A stretch of DNA of 51,915 bases from Actinomycetota bacterium. Lineage in GTDB: Bacteria > Actinomycetota > Acidimicrobiia > Acidimicrobiales > Ilumatobacteraceae. The DNA lies in assembly GCA_016870775.1 (NCBI GenBank), contig VGAK01000013.1, forward strand, positions 1 through 51,915, given 5' to 3'. Shown one piece after another: positions 24,440 to 35,913 of this stretch (position 1 is its first letter; each line of letters starts with the position of its first letter). Below the pieces are notes generated by a model that saw nothing but the letters and a program-made list of their open reading frames with translations, had not been told where the DNA came from and did no database searches. A program made the position numbers and the translations under genes.

Positions 24440-24566
24440 GTGACGCTCCTTCGGTCGACTGGCACCAGACACTAACCCTGTTCTGGCATCCCCTACCAAT
24501 GGTGGACAGTGTGGGAATCGTCACTCCGGTGGCACGGGCCGGAGCAGGACGAGCCCTCGGGGCGAG

Positions 24567-25043
24567 TCAGGGTACGAGGGGATCGAGCGCGCCGTCCCGG
24601 GCGGCGGTCTCGTTTGCTCGTGCAACGAGGATGTCGGTGACCATCGTGTAGGGCCACACACCGGGCAGGTCGGTTGGCAGAGCCACCGGTGGCAACACCG
24701 TGACCCTCTGCTCGCCGGGCACCACGTACCCCAACTGGTCGCGGGCCGCGTTGCGCGTGCCCTCGGGCGTGTCCAGCGCGTTCACCTCGTTCTGGAGCTC
24801 CTCTGTGGCATCGGCCAGTGTGGCGAATTCGGTCCTCTTGGTGCTGAGCATCGAGCTCTGGATGAAGTAGTCCCGCACGGGGAACACCACGACCGCCAGG
24901 AGGAACGCCAGCACCACGGCGGTCGCCGTGACGCGGATGGTCCAGCGCACGGCGCGGTTGCCGGTGAGACGCATCGTGTCGGGGTCGGGCCTCGCGAGGT
25001 CGCGTGTCAGATCGCGGACACCTTGACGCTTCTTGTCGTTCAC
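24567..25043 (-). CDS. ftsB: FtsB/DivIC-family septum formation initiator protein
   Basis: 158 residues, a bitopic membrane protein of the division complex (FtsL/FtsQ partners). A cytoplasmic N-terminus of about 40 residues precedes one transmembrane segment (TATAVVLAFLLAVVVFPV), then a short coiled coil (ILSTKRTEFATLADATEELQNEVNAL type) and a DQLGYVVPGEQ motif typical of the family. GTG 25043 has AGAGGA just upstream. It follows eno, as in other actinobacteria; the spacer is 135 bp. Confidence 0.9.
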   Translation of the reverse strand: MNDKKRQGVRDLTRDLARPDPDTMRLTGNRAVRWTIRVTATAVVLAFLLAVVVFPVRDYFIQSSMLSTKRTEFATLADATEELQNEVNALDTPEGTRNAARDQLGYVVPGEQRVTVLPPVALPTDLPGVWPYTMVTDILVARANETAARDGALDPLVP

Positions 25044-25178
25044 TCGTCCTCTGTGAGTCGTCGGGGGGAGAGTCGATGGGGGGAGACTCGACGCGGGCAC
25101 GCCGACATTGTGGCCCCCTGCCTGTGGAAAACCGTGGCACACGAACGAGTGTTCGCTGGCGCGTCGCGATGAGGCGTG

Positions 25179-27926
<2,748 letters not shown>

Positions 27927-27930
<4 letters not shown>

Positions 27931-28841
27931 TCGATGGCGCTCCGGGCGGTGTTCCAGGTGCCGAACTTCGGGTCGATCACGATGTCGGCACCGGTCATCC
28001 ACCCGGCCAACAACGAGGTTCCCGTCTTGTCGGAGATCGTGGTGCGCAACGCGTCCCCGATCTCGTCGAAGGGCCGGTTCAACACCACGTGCCACCCGAA
28101 CGACGATTGGATCGGACCCGTCGGCACGCCCACGCGTGCGTTCACCATCGCGGTCACGAAGGCGGGGTCGAGGCTGACCTGGAAGTCCTGCACGCGCTGG
28201 CACGGGTCGTCGGGTGAGGCCCCGAGTGAGCCGCCCGAGTCCTTGGCGATGGGCTCGATCGAGACCTCGCGGGCGAGGTCGGCGAACTTCTCGCCCGCAT
28301 CGAGTCGCGCCATGACGGCTTTCGCCTCGGCCCTGGTCGTGACGATGATGTGGCTCGCACACATCACCCCCGACGTGGCAGGAGCCGTCTCGTACATGCG
28401 ACGCAATTGGTCCCCGGCGGGAACGGAGGCACGGGCGATGACGCGCTCGGCCGTGTTCAGCTCGATGATCAACTCCTTGATCGTCTGGGGGATGGAGTCC
28501 CAGTTCGGCGTCGTCGCCGCTCTGGCCTCGGCCGCGGTGCGGTCCTGCGTGTTCTCGGCGAGGCCGAGTTCGGATGCCCACTGGCGGTACGACTCGTGGC
28601 GCACGAGCGTGAACAGGATCGAGGTGTAGGTCTCGGCATTGACCTTGCCGTTCGTGACCTGGAACTGGCCGCCGCCGGAGAGGGCCTCGAGCAACACCGA
28701 GAACTTCTCGTCCGGGTAGCCCACACCGTTGACGCGGAACGCATCGCCGGTCGGTGGCACCGCGGAGCACGAGACCGCCACGAGCGAGACCACCGAGACG
28801 ACGACGAGGCGGCGCGCTGTGCGGAGGAGGCGGCGTCTCAC
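27927..28841 (-). CDS. SurA-like lipoprotein with parvulin-type peptidyl-prolyl isomerase domain
   Basis: 304 residues. A signal sequence ends in the lipobox VAVSC, so the mature protein is lipid-anchored on the outer face of the membrane. The N-terminal SurA_N-like region is followed by a rotamase (PPIC) domain (CASHIIVTTRAEAKAVMARLDAGEKFADLAREVSIEP, DSGGSLG, FGWHVVLN). Likely a chaperone for secreted proteins. GTG 28841 has TAGTCT 6 nt upstream. It lies between mfd and mazG and overlaps mazG; mycobacteria have a different lipoprotein gene nearby. Confidence 0.88.
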
Positions 28842-28847
28842 GCGCCA

Positions 28848-28853
28848 AGACTA
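28848..28853 (-). promoter_or_regulatory. Putative -10 hexamer (TAGTCT) for the SurA-like gene
   Basis: TAGTCT ends 6 nt before GTG 28841, with no Shine-Dalgarno sequence. Confidence 0.4.
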
Positions 28854-28862
28854 CTGGGGCAC

Positions 28863-28893
28863 CCGGTTCACTGACCGGCGCGGTGGCACGCGC
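28863..28893. terminator. Two small hairpins after mfd
   Basis: CCGGT/ACCGG (28863-28878) and GCGCG/CGCGC (28878-28893) can form in the 61-bp gap between mfd and the next gene. The stems are only 5 bp and there is no T-tract. Confidence 0.25.
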
Positions 28894-28902
28894 GGGGTCG
28901 TG

Positions 28903-31900
28903 TCAGTCGTCGCCGTGGATGTCCTCGAGCAGGCCGCGCACGGCATCGAGTGCATTGGTGCCCCGCGGCACTGTCGCGGTGAGTCGGGAACGACCCTCGT
29001 CCCATTTGGCTGACGGCGCCACGCGGCGCAGGCGCATCGCGAGACTCGCCGGCAACGCGACCGGTGAGATGCGCAGCTCGCCGCGGTCCACGACCACGTC
29101 GGTGATGCCGAGTTCGCCGCACCGCGCGCGCAGGCGCGCGACAGCGAGCAGGTTCTCCGCCGGCGCCGGAGCCGGTCCGTACCGATCGCGCCATTCGCGC
29201 TCGATATCGTCGATCGTGGCTGCGATCGGGTCGACCGCGAGCCTGCGGTAGGCCTCGAGTCGCAACTCCTCGGTGGGCATGTAATCGGCGGGAATGTGGG
29301 CATCGATCGGCAAGTCGATCGTGATCTCGGTGCGGTCCGGTGGTGGCGCCTCCCCCTTCATCTCGGCGACTGCCTCGGTGACCATCTGGCAGTACAGGTC
29401 GTACCCGACGGCGGCGATGTGGCCGCTCTGGGCCTCACCGAGGAGATTTCCCGCGCCACGGATCTCGAGATCGCGCATCGCCAGCTTGAAGCCGCTCCCG
29501 AGATCGGTGGCCTCGCCGATCGCGCGCAACCGCTCGTGTGCCTCCTGGCCGAGGGCGCGCTCGCGCGGGTGGAACAGGTATGCGTAGGCGCGCTGGGGGC
29601 CGCGACCGACCCTGCCGCGCAACTGGTGCATCTGGCCGAGGCCGAGGAGGTCGGCGCGCTCGACCACCAGGGTGTTCACCGATGGCATGTCGATCCCGGA
29701 CTCGATGATCGTGGTGCACACCAGCACGTCGAAGTGCCTCTCCCAGAAGTCGAGCACCACCTGCTCGAGTCGCGCCTCGTCCATCTGCCCGTGGGCCACG
29801 GCGATGCGGGCCTCGGGCACGAGCCTGCGCAGTTCCTCGGCGCGCTCCTCGATCGACTGCACACGGTTGTGCACCCAGAACACCTGGCCCTCGCGCAGCA
29901 GTTCACGCCTGATCGCCTCCACGGCCACGCGGTCGCTCTGCTCGCCGACGTATGTGAGGATCGGCTGGCGGTCGGCCGGGGGAGTCTGGAGCAACGACAG
30001 ATCACGGATCCCGACGAGGCTCATCTCGAGCGTGCGTGGGATCGGTGTCGCCGACATGGTCAGCACATCGACGTCGTGGCGCAGTCGCTTGATCGCCTCC
30101 TTGTGCTGGACGCCGAATCGTTGCTCCTCGTCCACCACCAGGAGACCGAGGTTCTTGAACTTGATTCCATCGGAGAGCAGGCGGTGGGTGCCGATCACGC
30201 AGTCGACCTCGCCGGTGGCGAGCCCGGCCACCACCTTCTTGGCCTCGGTCGCCGAGAGGAACCGGGACAAAACTTCGACCCGCACGGGATAGCCGTGGAA
30301 GCGATCGGCGAAGGTCTGGCCGTGCTGGTTGGCGAGCAGGGTCGTCGGCACGAGCACCGCCACCTGTCGTCCGTCCTGGATCGCCTTGAACGCCGCACGG
30401 ATCGCGACCTCGGTCTTGCCGAAGCCGACGTCACCGCACAGCAGTCGATCCATGGGGACGGGCTTTTCCATGTCCAGTTTTATCGCTGCGATTGCCTCGT
30501 CCTGGTCGGGCGTCTCCACCCAGGGGAATCGCTGCTCCATCTCCCACTGCCACGGCGAGTCGGGTGCGAACGCGTGGCCGGTGGCCGTGACGCGCCTTTG
30601 GTACAGAACGACCAGCTCTTGTGCCACCTCGCGCACCGCGGAGCGCACGCGCGCCTTCGTGCGGGCGAAGTCGGCCCCGCCCATCTTGCTGAGCGCCGGA
30701 GCCTCGCCGCCGACGTACTGACGGATCGAGCCGATCTGGTCGACCGGCACCCAGAGACGATCGCCACCCTTGTAGGAGATCAACAGGTAGTCGCGCTCCG
30801 CGCCGTCGAGGGCGCGGGTGACCATCCCCTCGTAGCGGCCCACGCCGTGGTGGGCGTGCACCACGTAGCCACCCGGTTGCAGGTCCTCGAACACCGTTCC
30901 CGACGACTTGGCCCGCGACCGTGACGTCCTCCATGCACGTCGGCGACCCGCGAGATCGGCCTCGCAGATGACGGCCACCCTCGCAGACGGCATCGACCAG
31001 CCCCGCGACTGTGGCGCGTGCACGACCCACGCACCGGGGGTATCTAGCCTCGATCCGTCGTCGGCGACCATCGGAGCGCCGAGCGCGCGCAGGTTCTCAC
31101 AGATCCGCCCGGCCGACTCGGGGGTCTCGGCGGACACCACCACGGTCCATCGCTGCGACAGCAACTCGTTCACCCGCGCGAGCAACGGACCGGGATCGTG
31201 CACGACGGGGGCCCACGACGAGGCCACGATCGCCGGGGCATCGGCGGTGGTCGAGGGATGCACGATGTTCACCACCGTCGCTGCCGTCGTGGCGAGCGCA
31301 TCGGGCTCCACGTGCAGTCGCGGGAACGGGACGGTCTCGTCGCGGTCCCACGTCTTGGCCAGTGCGCGTGCGAGATCGTCCTCGTCGGCGATCAGTTCGC
31401 GTCCCCGGTCCAGGACGCGCCTCGGTTCCATGAAGACCACCAACGCATCGCTGCCGGCGGCATCCATGACCGTGCGGTCGGCTCCCACGAGCCACGGCAG
31501 CCAACTCTCCATGCCGTCGAAGATCTGGCCCTCGGCGAGCCGCTCCCACTGCTCGCGTCCCCAGGGCTCGGATTCCACGAGAGCGGCCGCACGGGCTGTC
31601 GCATCGGCGTCGAGCACGAGTTCGCGTGCCGGGAAGATCCGCACCGACGCGACACTGTCGGTGCCGCGCTGGTCGGCGGGGTCGAATCGCACGAGCCGGT
31701 CGACCTCGTCGCCCCAGGTGTCGATGCGCACGGGTTCGTCGGCCGTCGAGGGCCAGACATCGACGATGGCACCGCGTCGAGCGAACTCGCCGCGGTGCTC
31801 CACGAGAGGTTCGCGCCGGTAGCCGACGCGGATGAGTTCGGCGCACAGACCGTCGATGTCCAAGCGCGCACCCGGTGCGATCACGATCGGGCCGAGCCCC

Positions 31901-32313
31901 TCCTCACCGGGCCCCAGTTTCTGGAGGACTGCTCGCGTGCTCGCGACCACGATCATGGGCGGCGAGTCGGCGCGGAGTCGCCACAGGGTCTCGGTGCGCG
32001 TTCCCATCGTGTGCACCGCGGGGCTGACCCGCTCGAAGGGCAGCGTCTCCCAGGCGGGGAACAGCGCGAGGTCGCCGGGCCTCACGTACGCCGCGAGGTC
32101 GTCCAGGAGTCGTTCGGCCTCCTCGCCTGTCGGGCACACGACGAGCGTGGTGGTCCTGCCAGATCGCCCGGAGAGGGCCGCCACTGCGACGGCGCGCACC
32201 GCATCGGGGACCGCGAGCACCGACGAGGCGCGCCCGGCGATCGCGGCGAGTGCCGGATCGCCCGCGACGCGGTCGGCGAGAGCCGCCAGGGCGGGGGCGG
32301 TCGGTGCGGTCAC
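28903..32313 (-). CDS. mfd: Transcription-repair coupling factor Mfd
   Basis: 1136 residues; releases RNA polymerase stalled at DNA damage and recruits UvrA. An N-terminal UvrB-like region precedes the RNA polymerase-interacting domain (YVVHAHHGVGRYEGM, DRLWVPVDQIG). The RecG-like translocase follows: Walker A GDVGFGKTEVAIRAAF, DEEQRFGV and MSATPIPRTLEMSLVGIRDLS, then the TRG and C-terminal TRCF domains. Full length is present with no frameshift. The start GTG 32313 overlaps the pth stop by 4 bp. Confidence 0.98.
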   Translation of the reverse strand: MTAPTAPALAALADRVAGDPALAAIAGRASSVLAVPDAVRAVAVAALSGRSGRTTTLVVCPTGEEAERLLDDLAAYVRPGDLALFPAWETLPFERVSPAVHTMGTRTETLWRLRADSPPMIVVASTRAVLQKLGPGEEGLGPIVIAPGARLDIDGLCAELIRVGYRREPLVEHRGEFARRGAIVDVWPSTADEPVRIDTWGDEVDRLVRFDPADQRGTDSVASVRIFPARELVLDADATARAAALVESEPWGREQWERLAEGQIFDGMESWLPWLVGADRTVMDAAGSDALVVFMEPRRVLDRGRELIADEDDLARALAKTWDRDETVPFPRLHVEPDALATTAATVVNIVHPSTTADAPAIVASSWAPVVHDPGPLLARVNELLSQRWTVVVSAETPESAGRICENLRALGAPMVADDGSRLDTPGAWVVHAPQSRGWSMPSARVAVICEADLAGRRRAWRTSRSRAKSSGTVFEDLQPGGYVVHAHHGVGRYEGMVTRALDGAERDYLLISYKGGDRLWVPVDQIGSIRQYVGGEAPALSKMGGADFARTKARVRSAVREVAQELVVLYQRRVTATGHAFAPDSPWQWEMEQRFPWVETPDQDEAIAAIKLDMEKPVPMDRLLCGDVGFGKTEVAIRAAFKAIQDGRQVAVLVPTTLLANQHGQTFADRFHGYPVRVEVLSRFLSATEAKKVVAGLATGEVDCVIGTHRLLSDGIKFKNLGLLVVDEEQRFGVQHKEAIKRLRHDVDVLTMSATPIPRTLEMSLVGIRDLSLLQTPPADRQPILTYVGEQSDRVAVEAIRRELLREGQVFWVHNRVQSIEERAEELRRLVPEARIAVAHGQMDEARLEQVVLDFWERHFDVLVCTTIIESGIDMPSVNTLVVERADLLGLGQMHQLRGRVGRGPQRAYAYLFHPRERALGQEAHERLRAIGEATDLGSGFKLAMRDLEIRGAGNLLGEAQSGHIAAVGYDLYCQMVTEAVAEMKGEAPPPDRTEITIDLPIDAHIPADYMPTEELRLEAYRRLAVDPIAATIDDIEREWRDRYGPAPAPAENLLAVARLRARCGELGITDVVVDRGELRISPVALPASLAMRLRRVAPSAKWDEGRSRLTATVPRGTNALDAVRGLLEDIHGDD

Positions 32314-32915
32314 CGGCCGTTGAAGTCCTGCATCGCTTCGGCGATGCCGGCGGCGACGATGCGCTCGATCGCATCGGCCGCGGTCGCGACCGCGACGTCG
32401 AGCACCGCGCGCTCGGCCGACGGGATCGGCGAGAGCACGTGCTCGGCGCCCTTGTCCTTGCTGCGCGGCTTGCCCACGCCGATGCGCACGCGGGCGTAGT
32501 CGTCGGTGCGCAGGATCCGAGAGATCGAGTGCAACCCGTTGTGACCCGCGAGACCCCCGCCCAGTTTCAGCTTCACCGTGCCCGGCTCCAGATCGAGCTC
32601 GTCGTGGACGACGACGATCCTTGACGGATCAACGACCTTGAAACGGCGCGCGAGTGGGCCGACCGCCTCGCCGGACTCGTTCATCCAGGTCGTCGGGACA
32701 GCGAGAACCGCTGCGACGCCGGCGATCCGCACTTCCACGGTGCGCGCCCGGTCTCGTCCCGCCTTGAGGTTCGCACCGAGCCTCGCCGCGAGGACCTCGA
32801 TCGTCTCGGCACCGACGTTGTGGCGCGTGCGCGAGTACTGCTTGCCGGGATTGCCGAGTCCCACGATGAGGATGCGCTCGGCGTCTCCGTCGCGTGCGGG
32901 GGAGCGCTTGAACAT
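32310..32915 (-). CDS. pth: Peptidyl-tRNA hydrolase
   Basis: 201 residues; frees tRNA from dropped-off peptidyl-tRNA. The motifs VGLGNPGKQYSRTRHNVG (with the catalytic histidine), PTTWMNESGEAV, HDELDLEPGTVKLKLGGGLAGHNGL and RVRIGVGKP are all present. It is coupled to mfd by overlap (32310-32313) and lies downstream of rplY, a conserved pairing. Confidence 0.97.
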   Translation of the reverse strand: MFKRSPARDGDAERILIVGLGNPGKQYSRTRHNVGAETIEVLAARLGANLKAGRDRARTVEVRIAGVAAVLAVPTTWMNESGEAVGPLARRFKVVDPSRIVVVHDELDLEPGTVKLKLGGGLAGHNGLHSISRILRTDDYARVRIGVGKPRSKDKGAEHVLSPIPSAERAVLDVAVATAADAIERIVAAGIAEAMQDFNGR

Positions 32916-32956
32916 CTACGAAACCCCGCACTCAGAGTCGCACGATCGCGAGAGAC

Positions 32957-32973
32957 ACGACCGGGTGGGTCGT
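32957..32973 (-). terminator. Hairpin between rplY and pth
   Basis: ACGACC and GGTCGT form a perfect 6-bp stem with a 5-nt loop in the 63-bp gap. No T-tract follows on the minus strand, so attenuation or RNA processing is as likely as full termination. Confidence 0.35.
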
Positions 32974-32978
32974 CCTGC

Positions 32979-33623
32979 TCAGCCCTCGGACGCGGAAGGT
33001 GCGGTCTCGTCACCCTCGGCCGCCGGGGCGGCAGCTGCGGGTGCATCCTCGCTCTCGAGGGAGGCCCGCGACATCAGCACGGTCACCACGGCCATGTCGG
33101 GCTCGCCCAGAGCGACCACTCCCGCGGGCAACTCGATGTCGCCGAGACGGATCACGGTGTCGGGGGTCATGTCGGTGATGTCGATGAGGATCTCGTTCGG
33201 CACGTTCGCCGGGGTGGTGCGCACGTCGATGGTGTCGACGGCGGGGTCGACGAGACCACCGGCCGACAGCACCGCCTTGGCTGAGCCCGTGAGGTGCACC
33301 GGCACGGACATCACGATCTCCTCGCTGAGGTCGATCTGGACGAAGTCGACGTGGCTGACGTTCCGCTTCACGGGGTGGCGCTGCAGTTCCTTCACGATCG
33401 CGTTGTACGACGTGCCGTCGACGTCGAGCGTCAAGATGGTGTTCTGGCCGGCGGGTCCCGAGAGGGCGACACGCAGGTCGCGGCGCGCCACCGAAATCGA
33501 CACCGGGGTCATCCCGTGGCCGTAGAGGACCGCGGGAATGTGGTCGTCGGCGCGCAGGCGGCGCGATGCGGCGCTACCGGTGGCGCGTCCCGACTTGGCG
33601 GAGAGGTTGGCTGTGGTCGACAC
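32979..33623 (-). CDS. rplY: 50S ribosomal protein L25/general stress protein Ctc
   Basis: 214 residues of the long CTC type: an N-terminal 5S rRNA-binding L25 domain (GSAASRRLRADDHIPAVLYG) and a C-terminal TL5 beta domain (VPVHLTGSAKAV), with an acidic Ala/Glu tail. GTG 33623 is the best start, with TAGACT 8 nt upstream; the frame is open much further but without family sequence. Confidence 0.95.
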   Translation of the reverse strand: MSTTANLSAKSGRATGSAASRRLRADDHIPAVLYGHGMTPVSISVARRDLRVALSGPAGQNTILTLDVDGTSYNAIVKELQRHPVKRNVSHVDFVQIDLSEEIVMSVPVHLTGSAKAVLSAGGLVDPAVDTIDVRTTPANVPNEILIDITDMTPDTVIRLGDIELPAGVVALGEPDMAVVTVLMSRASLESEDAPAAAAPAAEGDETAPSASEG

Positions 33624-33631
33624 GGCTTGCG

Positions 33632-33637
33632 AGTCTA
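33632..33637 (-). promoter_or_regulatory. Putative -10 hexamer (TAGACT) for rplY
   Basis: TAGACT ends 8 nt before GTG 33623, with no Shine-Dalgarno sequence. Confidence 0.4.
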
Positions 33638-33688
33638 CGGGGGCTCCCTCGCCGATTCCACGGGCCGGCCGGGTCCGCCGAGCGGCAA

Positions 33689-34696
33689 CTAGTGCTGGTT
33701 TTCCCCGCCGAAGAGCTCGCTCACACTCGTCTCGTCGAAGACGGCGGCGAGGGCGTCGGCGATGATCTTGGCGACCGAGAGCACCTCGATCTTGGGGATC
33801 ATCCGCTCGGTCGGCAGGGGCAGGGTGTTTGTGAGCACGACCCGCGAGATCGGCGACTCGGCGAGCCGTTTGGTCGCCGGGTCGGACAGCACACCGTGGG
33901 TGGCCATTGCCCACACCTCGCTCGCGCCGCGCTCGCGGAGCAGCTCGGCGGCCGAGGTCATCGTGCCACCGGTGTCGATCATGTCGTCGGTGAGGATGCA
34001 CAGGCGGCCCTCGACCTCGCCGATCACCTCCTTGGCGAACGCGACGTTGGCCGTGTCCTTCGGTCGGCGCTTGTTGACGAAGGCGACGTCGGCGTTCAGG
34101 TCGGAGAGGTGCTGGGCGAACCGTTCCGCGACCTTCACGCGACCCGCGTCCGGGGACACGATGACGAGGTCGGGCCCGGCGTTCTCGCGCACGTAGTGCT
34201 CCAGAACCGGAAGTGCGGTGAGGTGGTCGACGGGGCCGGAGAAGAAGCCCTGTATCTGGCCGGAGTGCAGGTCGATCGAGACCATTCGTGTCGCACCGGC
34301 GGTCTTGAACAAGTCGGCGATCAACCGTGCGGTGATCGGCTCGCGTCCTTCTGCCTTGCGGTCCTGTCGCGCATACCCGTAGAACGGGCACACCGCGGTG
34401 ATCCGCTTCGCCGAGGCGCGCTGGGCCGCATCGATCATGATCAGTTGCTCCATGATCGAGTCGTTGATCGAACCCGCGTCGGTGCCGTAGTGGGTCTGCA
34501 TCACGAACACGTCGCCGCCGCGGATCGAGTCGGAGAAGCGCGGCCTGATCTCCCCGTTGGCGAACTGCACGATGTTGGTGTCACCGAGTTCGATGCCCAG
34601 ATGGTCGGCGACCTCGCGGGCCAGGACCGGATGGGTGCGCCCCGTGAAGAGCGACAGCCGCTTCGTGGTTGCCCTCTCGAGGGCGCGCGGACTCAT
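33689..34696 (-). CDS. prs: Ribose-phosphate pyrophosphokinase (PRPP synthetase)
   Basis: 335 residues; makes PRPP from ribose 5-phosphate and ATP for nucleotide, His and Trp synthesis. Seen: QFANGEIRPRFSDSIRGGDVFV, the ATP-binding PFYGYARQDRK loop, SIDLHSGQIQGFF, the PRPP loop LTDDMIDTGGTM and the flexible KRRP region. ATG 34696 overlaps the glmU stop (ATGA), giving a coupled glmU-prs pair as in other actinobacteria. Confidence 0.97.
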   Translation of the reverse strand: MSPRALERATTKRLSLFTGRTHPVLAREVADHLGIELGDTNIVQFANGEIRPRFSDSIRGGDVFVMQTHYGTDAGSINDSIMEQLIMIDAAQRASAKRITAVCPFYGYARQDRKAEGREPITARLIADLFKTAGATRMVSIDLHSGQIQGFFSGPVDHLTALPVLEHYVRENAGPDLVIVSPDAGRVKVAERFAQHLSDLNADVAFVNKRRPKDTANVAFAKEVIGEVEGRLCILTDDMIDTGGTMTSAAELLRERGASEVWAMATHGVLSDPATKRLAESPISRVVLTNTLPLPTERMIPKIEVLSVAKIIADALAAVFDETSVSELFGGENQH

Positions 34697-35775
34697 GGAG
34701 TGCCAGTGTAGAACGGCCCGGTGGTCCGACCGTCAGCCACGCGAGTGCCCGCGGCGAGGTGCGCGTACGGTCCGACCGTCGCGTCAGATCCGACGGACGC
34801 CCCGGTCGCCGTCGTCACCGAGACGGTCGAGCCCGACCCCACCGTCGTGTCCACGAGCCGCGTGTCGGGTCCGATCTCGCAGCGATCACCGATCACGGTG
34901 TCGCCCTGGAGGATCACCCCGGGAAACAAGGTGACGTCGCGGCCGATCGTGACGGTCGCGTCGATGAAGGCCTGGCTCGGGTCGAGCATCGTGACCCCGT
35001 CCAGCAGCCAGCGCCGGTTGATGCGGGCACGGAGTTCGCGCTCGGCCGCGGCGAGTTGCAGGCGGTCGTTGACACCGGCGGTCTCGGTGGCGGAGGCGAC
35101 GAGCGCCCCCACATGGTGCCCGGTCGAGGCGAGGACCGCCACGACGTCGGTGAGGTAGTACTCGCCCTGGCTGTTGTTGGTGCCGATCTGGCGCAGGGCG
35201 GGAGCGAGCAGGTCGCGGCGGAACGCATAGATGCCGGTGTTGACCTCGCGGATCCCCAACTCGTCCGCCCTGGCGTCGCGGTGCTCGATGATCCGCTGCA
35301 CCCTCTTGTACTTGTCGCGCACGATCCGGCCGTAGCCGGTGGCATCGTCGAGCACGGAGGTGAGGACCGTCGCGGCATTGCCGGCCTTCTCGTGCTCGGT
35401 CACGAGCGCGGCCACCGTCTCGCCGTGCAGCAGGGGAGTGTCCCCGGGGAGCAGGAGCACCGTGGAGGTGTCGTCGAGGTCGTCACCGGCGAGACCTGAC
35501 AGCCCGACCATGGTCGCGTCCCCGGTTCCGCGCTGCTCGTGCTGGGTGGTGAAGCGCACGTGTGCCCAGGCGGGGGCGTCGTCGCGGACCTTGCGGGTCA
35601 CGCGGTCGGCGCCGTGACCCACCACGACAACCGTCGCCGCGAGGTCGATCTCGGCCAGCGAATGGATCACGTGCATGACCATGGAGCGTCCGCAGATGAG
35701 ATGGAGCGGCTTGGGGCGCTCCGATCTCATCCGGGACCCCTCGCCCGCGGCGAGGACGATTGCTGATGCGCTCAT
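34693..35775 (-). CDS. glmU: Short GlmU: N-acetylglucosamine-1-phosphate uridyltransferase with truncated left-handed beta-helix
   Basis: 360 residues; the family is usually 450-495. The uridyltransferase domain is intact: LAAGEGSRMRSERPKPLHLICG, the QHEQRGTGDA segment, LPGDTPLL, GYGRIVRD and EVNTGIYAF. The C-terminal hexapeptide helix begins normally (DATVTIGRDVTLFPGVILQGDTVIG) but stops just after GPYAHLAAGTRVADGR, before the catalytic histidine and acetyl-CoA site of GlmU. The acetyltransferase step must then come from elsewhere. The 3' end overlaps prs by 4 bp, so this looks like a stable architecture, not a sequencing error. The ATG shares its A with the terminal CCA of tRNA-Gln. Confidence 0.92.
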   Translation of the reverse strand: MSASAIVLAAGEGSRMRSERPKPLHLICGRSMVMHVIHSLAEIDLAATVVVVGHGADRVTRKVRDDAPAWAHVRFTTQHEQRGTGDATMVGLSGLAGDDLDDTSTVLLLPGDTPLLHGETVAALVTEHEKAGNAATVLTSVLDDATGYGRIVRDKYKRVQRIIEHRDARADELGIREVNTGIYAFRRDLLAPALRQIGTNNSQGEYYLTDVVAVLASTGHHVGALVASATETAGVNDRLQLAAAERELRARINRRWLLDGVTMLDPSQAFIDATVTIGRDVTLFPGVILQGDTVIGDRCEIGPDTRLVDTTVGSGSTVSVTTATGASVGSDATVGPYAHLAAGTRVADGRTTGPFYTGTP

Positions 35776-35849
35776 GGTTCCGGGAAGAGGACTCGAACCC
35801 CTATTAACGGGACCAAAACCCGCTGTCCTGCCATTTGGACGATCCCGGA
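35775..35849 (-). tRNA. tRNA-Gln (anticodon TTG), CCA encoded
   Basis: The minus strand folds into a full cloverleaf. The 7-bp acceptor stem is perfect (TCCGGGA/TCCCGGA). The D stem is GTCC/GGAC, the anticodon stem GCGGG/CCCGT has loop TTTTGGT (anticodon TTG), and the T arm is AGGGG/CCTCT with loop TTCGAGT. The discriminator is A and the CCA is encoded. The last A of CCA is also the A of the glmU ATG, so the two genes overlap by one base and are probably on one transcript. Confidence 0.95.
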
Positions 35850-35861
35850 TCGACGAAACTG

Positions 35862-35867
35862 AAGGTA
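35862..35867 (-). promoter_or_regulatory. Putative -10 hexamer (TACCTT) for tRNA-Gln/glmU
   Basis: TACCTT ends 12 nt before the tRNA 5' end, giving a short 5' leader to be cut by RNase P. No convincing -35 was seen. Confidence 0.35.
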
Positions 35868-35897
35868 GCGGATTTCCCGTTTTTTTGGGCTCGGCGG

Positions 35898-35903
35898 TAG
35901 TTT
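35898..35903 (+). promoter_or_regulatory. Putative -10 hexamer (TAGTTT) for the bS22 gene
   Basis: TAGTTT ends 10 nt before ATG 35914, predicting a very short or absent leader. It is divergent from the tRNA-Gln promoter. Confidence 0.35.
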
Positions 35904-35913
35904 TGTCGGTCAC

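Noticed and set aside
22112-24475. 787-codon plus-strand frame opposite coxL
   Set aside because: Shadow of coxL, which has all family motifs; the antisense translation is His/Val/Asp-rich without domains.
25123-25131. DnaA-box-like TGTGGAAAA between eno and ftsB
   Set aside because: A single isolated site; such 9-mers occur by chance in a genome.
29296-30924. Long plus-strand frames opposite mfd
   Set aside because: Antisense of a fully conserved Mfd; no recognisable domain.
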